Assembly (NCBI RefSeq): GCF_041381155.1 | Contig: NC_091135.1 | Span: forward strand, 63,571,567-63,635,566 | Length of the DNA: 64,000 nucleotides | Direction: 5' to 3' | Source of the DNA: Argopecten irradians | Lineage: Eukaryota; Mollusca; Bivalvia; Pectinida; Pectinidae | Shown here: positions 48,007 to 58,805 of the stretch, one piece after another | Layout of the letters: each line of letters begins with the position of its first letter | Position numbering within the stretch: the stretch's first letter is position 1 | Program-made: the position numbers and the translations under genes | The notes under the pieces: model-generated | Told to the model about the DNA's origin: nothing | Database searches by the model: none | What the model saw: only the letters and a program-made list of their open reading frames with translations

Positions 48007-49124
48007 ATTAAGTAGAGGCCAAAAAACATCAACATATACAATCTTGTGATCAAAATTTTCTGTAAAAGCACAATGGAGATAATATAAAAGAAAACGGAAA
48101 TAAAGAATTCAAATGTATTGCCCCATTTAGTAAAGAACAATTAAGGTATGCTTTACAAACAAAGATGATATATATAATGACACTGTTATATACATTTTGA
48201 AACAAGGACTTTTTTAATAGAAATAAAACCTATTCTTGAAATGGAGATTTTCCATGCATTTATTCTACATCTAAAACGAGAAATAACTACATATTAGACA
48301 AACTGTATCTATGGAAAGCAGAAAAACATATATCTATCAAAATCAACTTAGTCAGAATAAGAATTGCTTTACTAGTTTTATTATTTATGGCAGGTTTAAG
48401 CACTGCATAAGGACACAACACACGAACTGATTGGCTGATTTACTGTCGTGAGATTTTAAAAGAGAATCTATAAATCTCCAACATACTCTTTATCACATAG
48501 AAGCTTGACAGAATACCTAACAACTGCCTTTGCTTACAAGAGCTACAATGATCTAGTTCTCATTAAGGCTCAAGTAATTTCTCTTCTAATTACCTATCTA
48601 AAGATAATTAAGTTTTAATTTTTCTCTTAGTATAGTAATATGAGGCTAGACACTTCTTTCCTTGGTGCAGTGGGGCAATTGTGTTTTATGCTATGTTTTT
48701 AATGAGCTTTCCTCCTATCAATTAAAGCTAAAAACCTTCTCCTAACAAACAGATCTAGGCATATATATCCATTAAAACGGCCAGCCTAATCAGAAACTCT
48801 CTTAGAGGTCTGCTTATGTACCACATAGTTATCAAACTACTACATGTCCCTAATTAAGAATAGCTTTAAATACCGCTTTTAGAACACTACAAATCTTTCA
48901 GTAGTTACACATTTTCTCTATTTGTCTTAATTACGCTCATAAACTAAATTTACACACTGGAATTCAACAAGGCAAATTAATGGATACATTTTCAGGTCAG
49001 TTACCTTTAGAGACAGCTTGGTATATATATAAAAGGAAGAAAATTACATAACTGTGGTCACATTTACGTGTTTGACTCAATAAGCCCCATTGCAAGGCCA
49101 GGATGTTTACAAAATTAAAAACAA
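48007..49124. other. Unique AT-rich spacer, nothing recognised
   Basis: About 1.1 kb of non-repetitive DNA lies between the 51-bp array and a pearl-like element. No frame, RNA gene or terminal motif is recognised. Confidence 0.5.
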
Positions 49125-51183
49125 AACAAGAGGCCCATGGGCCTAAACGGTCACCTGAGTTAGAATATATAATGAAACAAATAAAGAAAAACATAAAGAC
49201 ATATAAACACTATATGCTGGGAATTGAAGTTGGTCAGTGATTTATAAATTTGACTTTTTAGACTATGAAGAGTAATTGCTTTCATCAAACCTGTGAACTC
49301 GAGGTATTTTTTGAAATTTTAATCATTTTTACCCTGTTTGGTCCGGCCCCTCTGGTCCCCCAGGGGGTCATCGAGGACAGATATGGATGTTAAAATGCTA
49401 TATCTTAGGCTAATAATTCTAATCAAGTTTGACTAATTTCCTACGAAAATTGGGCAAATAATGTTCACAAAAATGTTTTTCCTATATAAACTAAAGTAAA
49501 CTTGACCCCTCCCCGTGAGACCCCAAGGTTATATAATTCACAATTTTTATAACACACCTTAAGACCTTTCCATCTATAATAATTTGATTCTACTATATCC
49601 AGAATTTTAGAAGATTTTTGAAGTTTTAGCCTATTTGACACTTTTTTTGCCCCGCTCCTCTGCCCCCAGGGAGTCGGCCAGGACCAATGTGGATATGATA
49701 TTAAAATGCTATCTCAGGCCAATAATTCTAACCAAGTTTGACTCATTTCCTATGAAAATTGAGCAAAAAATGCTCATTAATGTGTTTTTCTTATATAAAC
49801 TATTGTAAACTTGACCCACTCCCCAAGGGGAAACGTGAGACCCCAGTGTCATATAATTTACAATTTTTATAAACAAACTTTAAGACCTTTTCATCTATAA
49901 AGTGTATTTGAATCTACCATTTCCAGAATTTTAAAAGAATATTTTTGAAGTTTTAGCCTATTTGACCTTTTTTGGCCCCGCCCCTCTGCCCCCCAGTGGG
50001 TTGGCCTGGACCAATATGGATATGATATTAAAATGCTATCTCAGGCCAATAATTCTAACCAAGTTTGACTTGTTTCCAATGAAAATTGAGCAAAAAATGC
50101 TCATAAATGTGTTTTCCCTATATAAACTATGGTAAACTTGACCCCCTCCACAGGGGGAAACGTGAGACCCCAGGGTCATATAATTCACAATTTTTGTAAA
50201 GGACCTTAATACCTTTTTATTTATGAAAAATATTTGATTCTACCATTTCCAGAATTTCAGAAGAATATTTTTGAAGTTTTAGCCTATTTGACCCTTTTTT
50301 AGCCCCACCCTTCTAACCCCAGGGGGTCGGCCAGGACCAATGTGGATATGATATTAAAATGCTATCTCAGGCTAATAATTCTAATCAAGTTTGACTCGTT
50401 TCCAATAAAAATTGAGCAAAACATGCTCATAAATGTGTTTTCCCTATATAAACTATAGTAAACTTGACCCCCTCCCCAGGGGAAAACGTGAAACACAGGG
50501 GTCATATAATTCACAATTTTTGTAAAGGACCTTAATACCTTTTTATTTATGAAAAATATTTGATTCTACCATTTCCAGAATTTCAGAAGAAGATTTTTGA
50601 AGTTTTAGCCTATTTGACCCCTTTTGACCCCGCCCCTAAGGCCCCTGGGGGTCAGTCATAGAAAATTTGTTAATAGGATTAAATGGCCATCTTATACTGA
50701 TAATTCTGTCAACATTTGACTCATTTCCTATTACAAATGACCAAATAATGTGCAAAAATGTGTTTTCCCTATATAAACTATAGTAAACTTAACCCCCTCC
50801 CCAGGGGCAAACTAGAGACCCCAGGGTCATATAATTCACAATTTTTGTAAAGGACCTTAAGACCTTTCTATCTATGAACAGTATTTGATTCTACCACATC
50901 TGTGAGTAGAGAAGAAGATTTTTACAATTTTACTCAATTTTACCCCTTTTGGCCCCTCCCAGAGCCACCTGGGGGGTGGGGACCATATAATTCACAATTT
51001 TGATTGGCCTTATGCCTTAGAAGGTTTGTGCAAAATTTCATTGAAATTGCTTCAGCAGTTTTGGAGAAGAAGACGAAAATGTAAATTGTTTACGGACATA
51101 CGACGCACGACGCATGACGCACGACGACGGACAAAAGGCGATTAGAATAGGTCACTTGAGACTTCGTCTCAGGTGACCTAAAA
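49125..51183 (+). mobile_element. Pearl/HINE-like element, AGGCCCATGGGCCT family, with ~325-bp core repeats
   Basis: The left end is the perfect palindrome AGGCCCATGGGCCT (49131-49144) followed by GGTCACCTGA (49149-49158). It is nearly identical to the left end at 27633. The right end is a strong hairpin at 51149-51179, AGGTCACTTGAGAC, TTC, GTCTCAGGTGACCT, with one T-G wobble in 14 pairs, and it embeds the same motif. In between are about five core repeats of 306-328 bp, marked by TTTGACTCATTTCC-like sequence at about 49430, 49735, 50063, 50390 and 50716. An ACGACGCACGACGC tract runs near 51100-51130. The core is unrelated to that of the 27633 element despite matching ends. Non-coding. Confidence 0.65.
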
Positions 51184-51378
51184 ATGAAAAAGTGCTAATA
51201 ACACAAAATTATTGCAAACATATACAGTTTTGTGTAGTTTTGGTCTTTGTTTATGCCTGGGAAATTGAAACCGAGGCTTCAAAAAGGGGGAGGGGCGCTT
51301 ATAGGGACATGGGCTCTTATTGGGTCGAATATGATAACCAAAATGGAAATAGGTATTCAGTTTCATGAACATTCTTTT
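51184..51378. other. Short unique spacer
   Basis: Unique DNA between a pearl-like element and a foldback. AGGGGCGCTTATAGGGACAT and GGGCTCTTATTGGGTCGAAT near 51291-51332 form an imperfect ~20-bp tandem pair. Confidence 0.4.
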
Positions 51379-51520
51379 TTAAAGAATACTTTACCTTTAA
51401 ATTCCTCATAGGAAAGCATTACTAATTTTAAGGAAGACTTCTTAACTTCAGATTTTTATTAGAAATTATGTAATGCTTTCTCATGGAGAATTTCAAGTGA
51501 AGGATTTCCTTAAAGTTAAG
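51379..51520. repeat. Imperfect foldback element, ~50-bp arms
   Basis: The left arm (about 51379-51428) and right arm (about 51465-51520) are imperfect reverse complements. The best part is GAAAGCATTAC (51412-51422), matched exactly by GTAATGCTTTC (51470-51480), with further matches in the AAATTC and TTTAA blocks outside. The ~36-bp centre holds AAGGAAGACTTCTTAA, itself nearly palindromic. It could be a small MITE-like foldback or a local inverted duplication. No target-site duplication was identified. Confidence 0.5.
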
Positions 51521-51999
51521 GAATGGTCATGGGCCCAGATACAAACAAGCATCTGGACATGTAACCTACTTAAAGCTTTAAAAAATCTTAATCCCAAACA
51601 CGCAGACAATGTTTGAAAAATGTTAAGGCATAGTCTATTGGGACATGAACAACCAACAGAGGGCTGCATTTCTGTTCCAGACATCGTCATTCAAAAGGCA
51701 AATACATTATACAAACTTTGGCATCTGATGGGCAATACAATGCTGACTATGATACCACACATCCTCATCATCAAACTATCACATGAAGTTCTACAAGAAC
51801 ACTAAACTCTAGTTTGGAAAATCTACAAAATGAATTGAAATCTGACAATTACATATTACTAAAACTTGTTGGATACATGCATGTACTACATTGGTAATAG
51901 TCATAGAGTCTTAATCTTGTCAGACAATTATCAGTGTCATCTATTTGACTATATTACTACAATAGAATATTGGAATGTATTAAGGAGATTACATACAAG
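51521..51999. other. Unique AT-rich spacer, nothing recognised
   Basis: About 480 bp of non-repetitive DNA leads into the 26-bp array. Only short frames without features are present. Confidence 0.5.
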
Positions 52000-54041
52000 T
52001 TCTGTTTGTCTGTATGGCTACATTTGTCTATTTATCTGTATGCTTACATTTGTCTGTTTATCTGTATGCTTACATTTGTCTGTTTATCTGTATGGCTACA
52101 TTTGTCTGTTTATCTGTATGGCTACATTTGTCTGTTTATCTGTATGGCTACATTTGTCTGTTTATCTGTATGGCTACTACATTTGTCTGTTTATCTGTAT
52201 GGCTACATTTGTCTGTTTATCTGTATGGCTACATTTGTCTGTTTATCTGTATGGCTACATTTGTCTGTGTATCTATATGTCTACATTTGTCTGTTTATCT
52301 GTATGGCTACATTTGTCTGTTTATCTGTATGGATACATTTGTCTGTGTATCTATATGTCTACATTTGTCTGTTTATCTGTATGGCTACATTTGTCTGTTT
52401 ATCTGTATGGCTACATTTGTCTGTGTATCTATATGTCTACATTTGTCTGTTTATCTGTATGGCTACATTTGTCTGTTTATCTGTATGGCTACATTTGTCT
52501 GTTTATCTGTATGGCTACATTTGTCTGTTTATCTGTATGGCTACATTTGTCTGTTTATCTGTATGGCTACATTTGTCTGTTTATCTGTATGGCTACATTT
52601 GTCTGTTTATCTGTATGGCTACATTTGTCTGTTTATCTGTATGGCTACATTTGTCTGTTTATCTGTATGGCTACATTTGTCTGTTTATCTGTATGGCTAA
52701 ATTTGTCTGTTTATCTGTATGGCTACATTTGTCTGTTTATCTGTATGGCTACTACATTTGTCTGTTTATCTGTATGGCTACTACATTTGTCTGTTTATCT
52801 GTATGGCTACTACATTTGTCTGTTTATCTGTATGGCTACATTTGTCTGTTTATCTGTATGGCTACATTTGTCTGTTTATCTGTATGGCTACATTTGTCTG
52901 TTTATCTGTATGGCTACATTTGTCTGTGTATCTGTATGGCTACATTTGTCTGTTTATCTGTATGGCTACATTTGTCTGTTTATCTGTATGGCTAAATTTG
53001 TCTGTTTATCTGTATGGCTACATTTGTCTGTTTATCTGTATGGCTACATTTGTCTGTTTATCTGTATGTCTACATTTGTCTGTTTATCTGTATGTCTACA
53101 TTTGTCTGTTTATCTGTATGTCTACATTTGTCTATTTATCTGAATGCTTACATTTGTCTGTTTATCTGTATGGCTACATTTGTCTGTTTATCTGTATGGC
53201 TACATTTGTCTGTTTATCTATATGGCTACATTTGTCTGTTTATCTGTATGGCTACTACATTTGTCTGTTTATCTGTATGGCTACTACATTTGTCTGTTTA
53301 TCTGAATGCTTACATTTGTCTGTTTATCTGTATGGCTACATTTGTCTGTTTATCTGTATGGCTACATTTGTCTGTTTATCTGTATGGCTACATTTGTCTG
53401 TTTATCTGTATGGCTACTACATTTGTCTGTTTATCTGTATGGCTACTACATTTGTCTGTTTATCTGTATGGCTACATTTGTCTGTTATCTTTGGCTACTG
53501 TATGGCTACATTTGTCTGTTATCTGTATGGCTACATTTGTCTGTTTATCTGTATGGCTACATTTGTCTGTTTATCTGTATGGCTACATTTGTCTGTTTAT
53601 CTGTATGGCTACATTTGTCTGTTTATCTGTATGGCTACTACATTTGTCTGTTTATCTGTATGGCTACTACAATTTGTCTGTTTATCTGTATGGCTACATT
53701 TGTCTGTTTATCTGTATGGCTACATTTGTCTGTTTATCTGTATGGCTACATTTGTCTGTTTATCTGTATGGCTACATTTGTCTGTTTATCTGTATGGCTA
53801 CATTTGTCTGTTTATCTGTATGGCTACATTTGTCTGTTTATCTGTATGGCTACATTTGTCTGATTATCTGTATGGCTACATTTGTCTGTTTATCTGTATG
53901 GCTACATTTGTCTGTTTATCTGTATGGCTACATTTGTCTGTTTATCTGTATGGCTACATTTGTCTGTTTATCTGTATGGCTACATTTGTCTGTTTATCTG
54001 TATGGCTACATTTGTCTGTGTATCTATTTGGCTACATTTGT
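52000..54041. repeat. Minisatellite, 26-bp unit, ~78 copies, with 29-bp variants
   Basis: About 78 copies of a 26-bp unit hold TGTCTGTTTATCTGTATGGC and TACATT. A 29-bp variant with an extra TAC (GGCTACTACATT) recurs at scattered places. TTATCT, the complement of GATA site AGATAA, and forkhead-like TGTTTA overlap in nearly every unit. As 26 is not a multiple of three and the unit has no stop in any forward frame, all three plus frames are open for over 1 kb (hydrophobic VCLSVWLHLSVYLYGYI repeats). That is a mathematical consequence and argues against a gene. Confidence 0.96.
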
Positions 54042-54536
54042 TACTAAAGGATTACTAAAGTTCTGCATTAAGGTGAGAATATAGCGAGCAAAATATTGTA
54101 TGGTATCTTGTAAGTACATTTAATTGTAAAGCAAAAGAAAACCAGATCTGGTGAATTACTGTGTAAATGTTATAACTTGATGAAGGAGTAATAGTGAGGG
54201 CAATGTCATGATGAAAATAGGAATGTGATAAGGTCAAGGTCATTGTAGGGATAAAGTTATTGGTGAAAGTCAATGTTCTATTGCTGGTAATTAAAGGTTA
54301 CTAACAGCAAATTGTCACTATAAAGACTAGGTTGTGGTGAGGTTGAGTCAAGGAAAAGGGTACTAATAGGAAAATGATTTATGAGGACACTGTATTGGGA
54401 AAAAGTCACCTTAATATATATTTCTGGTGAGTTCAAGGTCATGTAACAGAAAATAGTCATATTTTAGGAAAAAAAATACTGAAATGTAAAGCTTTAGATT
54501 GGGGCAAAAGCTTGATCACTAAGAGGCAAAGGTCAT
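54042..54536. repeat. Degenerate AAGGTCA-containing repeat region
   Basis: Loose, diverged repeats hold AAGGTCA, AAAGTCA and GGTCATTG. The tandem pair AAGGTCAAGGTCATTG lies near 54230-54245. It runs into the cleaner 40-bp array and resembles the degenerate stretch at 57090-57316 beyond the LINE. The two may have been one region split by the LINE. Confidence 0.4.
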
Positions 54537-54834
54537 TTACTCTGAAGTTGACCTTGGCAACGTTTGACACCCGTGTTAACTCTGAAGTTGACCTTGGCAA
54601 TGTTTGACACCTGTGTTGACTCTGAAGTTGATCTTGGCAATGTTTGACACCTGTGTTGACTTTGAAGTTGACCTTACCAATGTTTGGCACCTGTGTTGAC
54701 TTTGAAGTTGATCTTGCCAATGTTTGACACCAGTGTTGACTCTGAAGTTGACCTTGGCAATGTTTGACACCTGTGTTGACTCTGAAGTTGACCTTACCAA
54801 TGTTTGACACTTGTGTTGAGTCTGCAGTTGACCT
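54537..54834. repeat. Minisatellite, 40-bp unit, ~7.5 copies
   Basis: Copies start every 40 bp from 54541 (54581, 54621, 54661, 54701, 54741, 54781, 54821). They hold TCTGAAGTTGACCTTGGCAA and TGTTTGACACCTGTGTTGAC. TGACCTTGG is the complement of CCAAGGTCA, the extended half-site for NR5A (FTZ-F1/SF-1) and ERR receptors. Overlapping minus-strand frames of 117 and 74 residues are by-products. Confidence 0.93.
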
Positions 54835-55261
54835 CTGTAGGGTAGAGTTTCATGAACCAGTTTTTGAATCAGAAGATTTTCGCTTGAACAAGTATTTGAT
54901 AGTGTCTGTTATTAAATTGGGATAAATATGTTGGGATCTTACCATCAATCCATTCCGTATTCAGACCTAAACAAACAAATAAAAGAACAAATTACATTAA
55001 AATTGAAACTGTTGCACGTATATCACATTCAGGATGTTCACTTTTTTTTTCACAGTACAAATATTTTATTCCCCCAGCTGTATATGATGTGTATATACAT
55101 TTGTGGCATAGCAACAAATGTATATACACATCAGTAATTTGGTGAGAGCTGCCAGGGTTGGGGTGCCCTGGGGTCAACTCCCCGAACAATAATGTCCTTG
55201 CACAGGAGGGCTCTCGCACAGCATGCATCAATTTAAACAATAATTTTTTTTTTAGAGCCAT
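54835..55261. other. Spacer with a perfect hairpin and a GC-rich structured patch
   Basis: Unique DNA up to the 3' end of the LINE. It holds the perfect inverted repeat at 55085-55133. A GC-rich patch at about 55141-55216 has nested complementary segments: GAGAGC at 55144 with GCTCTC at 55210, CAGGG at 55153 with CCCTG at 55166, and GGGG at 55170 with CCCC at 55180. No gene is recognised. Confidence 0.45.
55085..55133. repeat. Perfect 20-bp inverted repeat, 9-nt loop
   Basis: TGATGTGTATATACATTTGT (55085-55104) is followed by GGCATAGCA and then its exact reverse complement (55114-55133). A perfect 20-bp stem is unlikely by chance in 64 kb, although its AT/TATA content raises the odds. It could be a foldback, part of a transposon end or a small hairpin RNA. 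Nothing here decides between them. Confidence 0.75.
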
Positions 55262-57068
55262 TACAATTAAAGGGAAAAAAAAAGAAAAAACTTTTTAAGA
55301 AAATTACTTGTGTATTTAATTCTGTTCACATTAAGATTTGGAATTTAATTGTTTTGGTTTAATGTTTGTAGTGGAGTGAATAAAATATTTGTATATACAA
55401 ACAAAAACTAGCACAAAAAGACACACACAGTCACACATATATATAAAGAATTATAGACAATACACAAACAAGACAAAAAAAATTCAAATCATACATATTT
55501 AAGTACTACAACATAAAAACATCATACAAACATCGATTGGCATATTTCAAGAACTATTCAAAAATATATTTCCAATTGATCCATATTTGATCAAATTTCT
55601 CAATACATCCATTTTTAATTGATAGCTTTTTTTCAACATCATATTTTGTTAACAAAAACTCACTCAAACCTTGCATATTTATGTTTTGTTTTTTTCTTGA
55701 TACAGAAAAAATATAAAACTTCATATAAAGAATAATAAAATTGAGAGGTAATGAAAAATTTTCAGTCTCACCAAACAGTATTGTTTCTAATTTAAATTCT
55801 ACCACATTATTAGTTTTTTCATATATTTTTCTTTTCATATCTTGCCATATTTCAAAAGATTTTTGACAATACCAAAAAACATGTTTTATGGTTTCAACTT
55901 CTGTATTACAGATATTACATATATTATTTCCAGAAATATTCATAATTTTAAAGTAATTATTCAAAGGGAGTATACAGTGTTGTAGTCTATACTGGAACCA
56001 TTGTATTGATGTATCCTTGGTAATTAGAAAAGGTATCTTATATTTGCTTGTCCAGTGTATGTTTCTAAAGACAGCTTGTTGCTTCCATTTCTGCTCTGAT
56101 GTTATCAAACCTTTATTTTTTTTCAATTAAACAAAAATACATGTCTTTACATCCCTTAATACTTTTAAATAAAAAATGAATATGGCTAGGTATGAATGGT
56201 CTATCTAGTTTATTTAACATAATAAGGTTTAAATTTAGATTCTTACATATTTTCTTGATACAACTGCATATACTTCGATAAAGCAACAAATTTTCTGATT
56301 CTATACCGAATCTTTGTTTGAAATCATTAAAAGAAAGAAAATTATTCTCTTGGTCTAATAAATCACAAACATTTCGAACACCCTTATCAAACCATTTTTT
56401 GTTAAAAAAGGATTTATTATCAATGCAAAAAAAAAGGGTTGTACCATAAAGGAAGTCTTAAAAATTCTGAAGAAGTTCTCACCTGTACTTCTTCAGATAC
56501 CCTAACCCATGCCTGGAAAACATGCATCCAAAATGTATTATTTGTTTTAAGGTTTTTGATAAAATCAGTTCCTAAATCTGATACATTTGATATTGGGAAG
56601 TGTTGCACTTCAAAAATATTAATCCAGCATTTTCTATTACTTTTAAGAAGCCTTCGCATCCATGTAGATTTCAAACTAGATATGAATTCAGAAATATCAA
56701 CCATTTTAAGACCACCATTTTCATAATTTGATATTAATGTTTTTCTTTTGATTTTATCAACTGGTGATTGCCAAATGAAATTAAAGAATAAAGTATTCAA
56801 ATGTTGAATGAAAGTGTTTCCAGGAGTGGGAATGGATATAAACAAATGATTGAATTTAGGTATAATAATTGATTTCAAAACTACAATTCTTCCAATAGGA
56901 GTAAAGAGTCTTCTTGACCAATGCCCAAGGATATTTCTTATATTAGTTTGCATTTTCGTGTAATTTATACCAGTCATTTCATCTAAATTAACTGAAAAAT
57001 CAATACCAAGCAAATTAAATTTTGTTTCACCCCATTTAAGTTTCCATCTATGATGGTATGTTCACTTG
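55262..57068 (-). mobile_element. 5'-truncated LINE, L1/Tx1-like clade
   Basis: On the minus strand this holds the last ~500 residues of a non-LTR retrotransposon ORF2, followed by ~290 bp of AT-rich 3' region. The A-run at about 55244-55253 (minus) may be the 3' tail, so the 3' border is approximate. The element starts inside ORF2 near 57068, after the reverse-transcriptase catalytic core, so endonuclease and catalytic residues are absent. This is the usual result of incomplete target-primed reverse transcription. It lies between two degenerate AAGGTCA-type repeat regions. No clear target-site duplication was found. Confidence 0.8.
55554..57067 (-). pseudogene. LINE ORF2 C-terminal half (RT thumb to zinc-knuckle), two frameshifts
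   Basis: Three successive minus-strand frames cover it. 57067-56420 has KWGETKFNLLGIDFS, then RRLFTPIGRIVVLKSIIIPK and GGLKMVDISEF, typical of the region after the RT catalytic motifs in L1/Tx1-like LINEs. About 56430-56125 continues with KKWFDKGVRNVCDLL. 56126-55554 carries the RT-associated zinc-binding motif CNIC-x8-HVFWYC (C-x2-C-x8-H-x4-C) and ends WKYIFE-stop. Both frame changes fall in homopolymers, an A9 run at 56427-56435 and a T8 run at 56116-56123 (plus-strand view). Otherwise the frames are free of stops, so this is a young copy or one with sequencing errors. It cannot be active because its 5' half is missing. Confidence 0.82.
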
Positions 57069-57089
57069 AGATAAAAAAAAATCAAAGAT

Positions 57090-57316
57090 AAAAATGCTTA
57101 CATATCCAGAGATGACAAACCTTTCCAAAGTTGCATTAGCCATCTATGTTTTAAGGTCACTGCAGATTTTAAGTCAAATGTCTCCCACACTTAGAGGTCA
57201 ACAAATATATAAGGTTAAAGATCACCCATTACTAAGGTCAAAGTTTACACCTTTACAGAAGTCACTATATCAGGTATAAGGTCACCCTTCTCTAACATAT
57301 TAAATACCAAAGAGGT
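57090..57316. repeat. Degenerate AAGGTCA-containing repeat region
   Basis: AAGGTCA or GAGGTCA recurs irregularly (near 57152, 57200, 57234, 57269 and 57312) in otherwise diverged sequence. It runs into the 34-bp array and is similar in style to 54042-54536 on the far side of the LINE. Confidence 0.35.
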
Positions 57317-57530
57317 CAAAAGTCATCAGGATTCAACCACTATTTATGGACAAAAGTCATCAGGATTCAACCACTATTTATGGACAAAAGTCATCAGGAT
57401 TCAACCACTATTTATGGACAAAAGTCATCAGGATTCCACCACTATTTATGGACAAAAGTCATCAGGATTCAACCACTATTTATGGACAAATGTCATCAGG
57501 ATTCAACCACTATTTATAGACAAATGTCAT
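57317..57530. repeat. Minisatellite, 34-bp unit, ~6 copies
   Basis: About 6.3 near-identical copies hold GTCATCAGGATTCAACCACT and ATTTATGGACAAA. A forward frame of 71 residues is a by-product of the repeat. Confidence 0.93.
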
Positions 57531-58805
57531 CCACCCTAAAAGATCATGCATCAGAATTGATAGAAATATTCCTTTGTTGTCATGGTAAAGTGTGAGCCCT
57601 GTTTTCAAAGCTCACTATTTGTGTTGTAAATCAAAATTACAATTATATTTCACTATCATTAACTTCTTTTCATGTGAGATTCAGCTTCACAAATGAATAC
57701 ATTGTACATGTTTACCTTATTTAAGTTGATTGGTATACAATTTTCAAATTTGTCAAAGTTCATCTTCATGTTTTTACGTATAGTATACATTGTATTGTAC
57801 AGCCTTTTATCTGAAGCCTGGTCTGTTTTTTATAGTGTTTGTCATGACCTAATTAATATCAAAATCATCACAAAATGGGACAAAATGTCAAGGCCAAGTT
57901 TTTAGGATAACCACATCATCTTGTGTAGCTATTATACTTATTAAGTTCCTGAGTAGGAGCTGAAATAATTCACAGTTGATCGCTGAAAAAAAAGCAAAAT
58001 AAGAGTGGTCGTAGATAGTAATTACTGAGAAGCTACAGGCATGTATCTCCACTAGCAGGCTGTAACACACATTTTATCTTTAAAGAGACGAAAAAAGTAA
58101 TTAACACGACAATTTTCCATCAACAGCACACAGCAATTGTATTAAATTTAATATATATGATTGTTTCCGATGGTGGTAGACATTTACAAAAGGTACATGC
58201 TTGGAATCTATTGTACCTCAGCTATAGTTCAAGGCTTCTCAAATAGGTATAGCGCTTAAAACTGCTTCGTTTCACAGCAATAAAATCAAATTAAGACTAT
58301 AAGCTTGCAAATTAAATCTTTAGCAATCTCGTCAGTAGCAGGCATTCAGTGCGTTCCATTGACAGACATGGGAAGCTCACCAAAAACATGCATCAGCTAG
58401 ATTTCCAGGATAATGTTCTCTACAACAGAGCAAACTATTCTCCTTCATTTATCAAATAGGTATTTTCTTGATATAAATTAACAAAGACTTTAGTAATATA
58501 GGCACAAAATAAAACTTCAACAACTGAAGAAGAGACCTATAAAGCCTGTATAGCGGACCTAGCCCCAATTTCTCATAACAAACTGACTTTAGTCAAAACT
58601 TTTCACATAAGTAACACAGGGAGAAAAAAATTAGTTTTGACTGCAGTCTGCAATTATTTTTTTGAGGAATTGGCGTCCGGTTATTTCAGCAAATATGACA
58701 AATTTTGATCATTGGCAGGGGGATATAAACAATAAAGATTAAAAGCAGGAACAGCTAAGCTATAGAAATATGAAGTGGTAACCTTAAAATGATAGAACAT
58801 ACAAG
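57531..58805. other. Unique AT-rich spacer, nothing recognised
   Basis: About 1.3 kb of non-repetitive DNA. Frames are at most about 70 residues without domains. No RNA gene or mobile-element end is recognised. Confidence 0.5.

Noticed and set aside
51866-54047. Three overlapping hydrophobic forward frames of 341-442 residues
   Set aside because: A 26-bp unit with no stop in any forward frame forces all three frames open. The resemblance to membrane segments comes from TTT, CTG and TAT codons.
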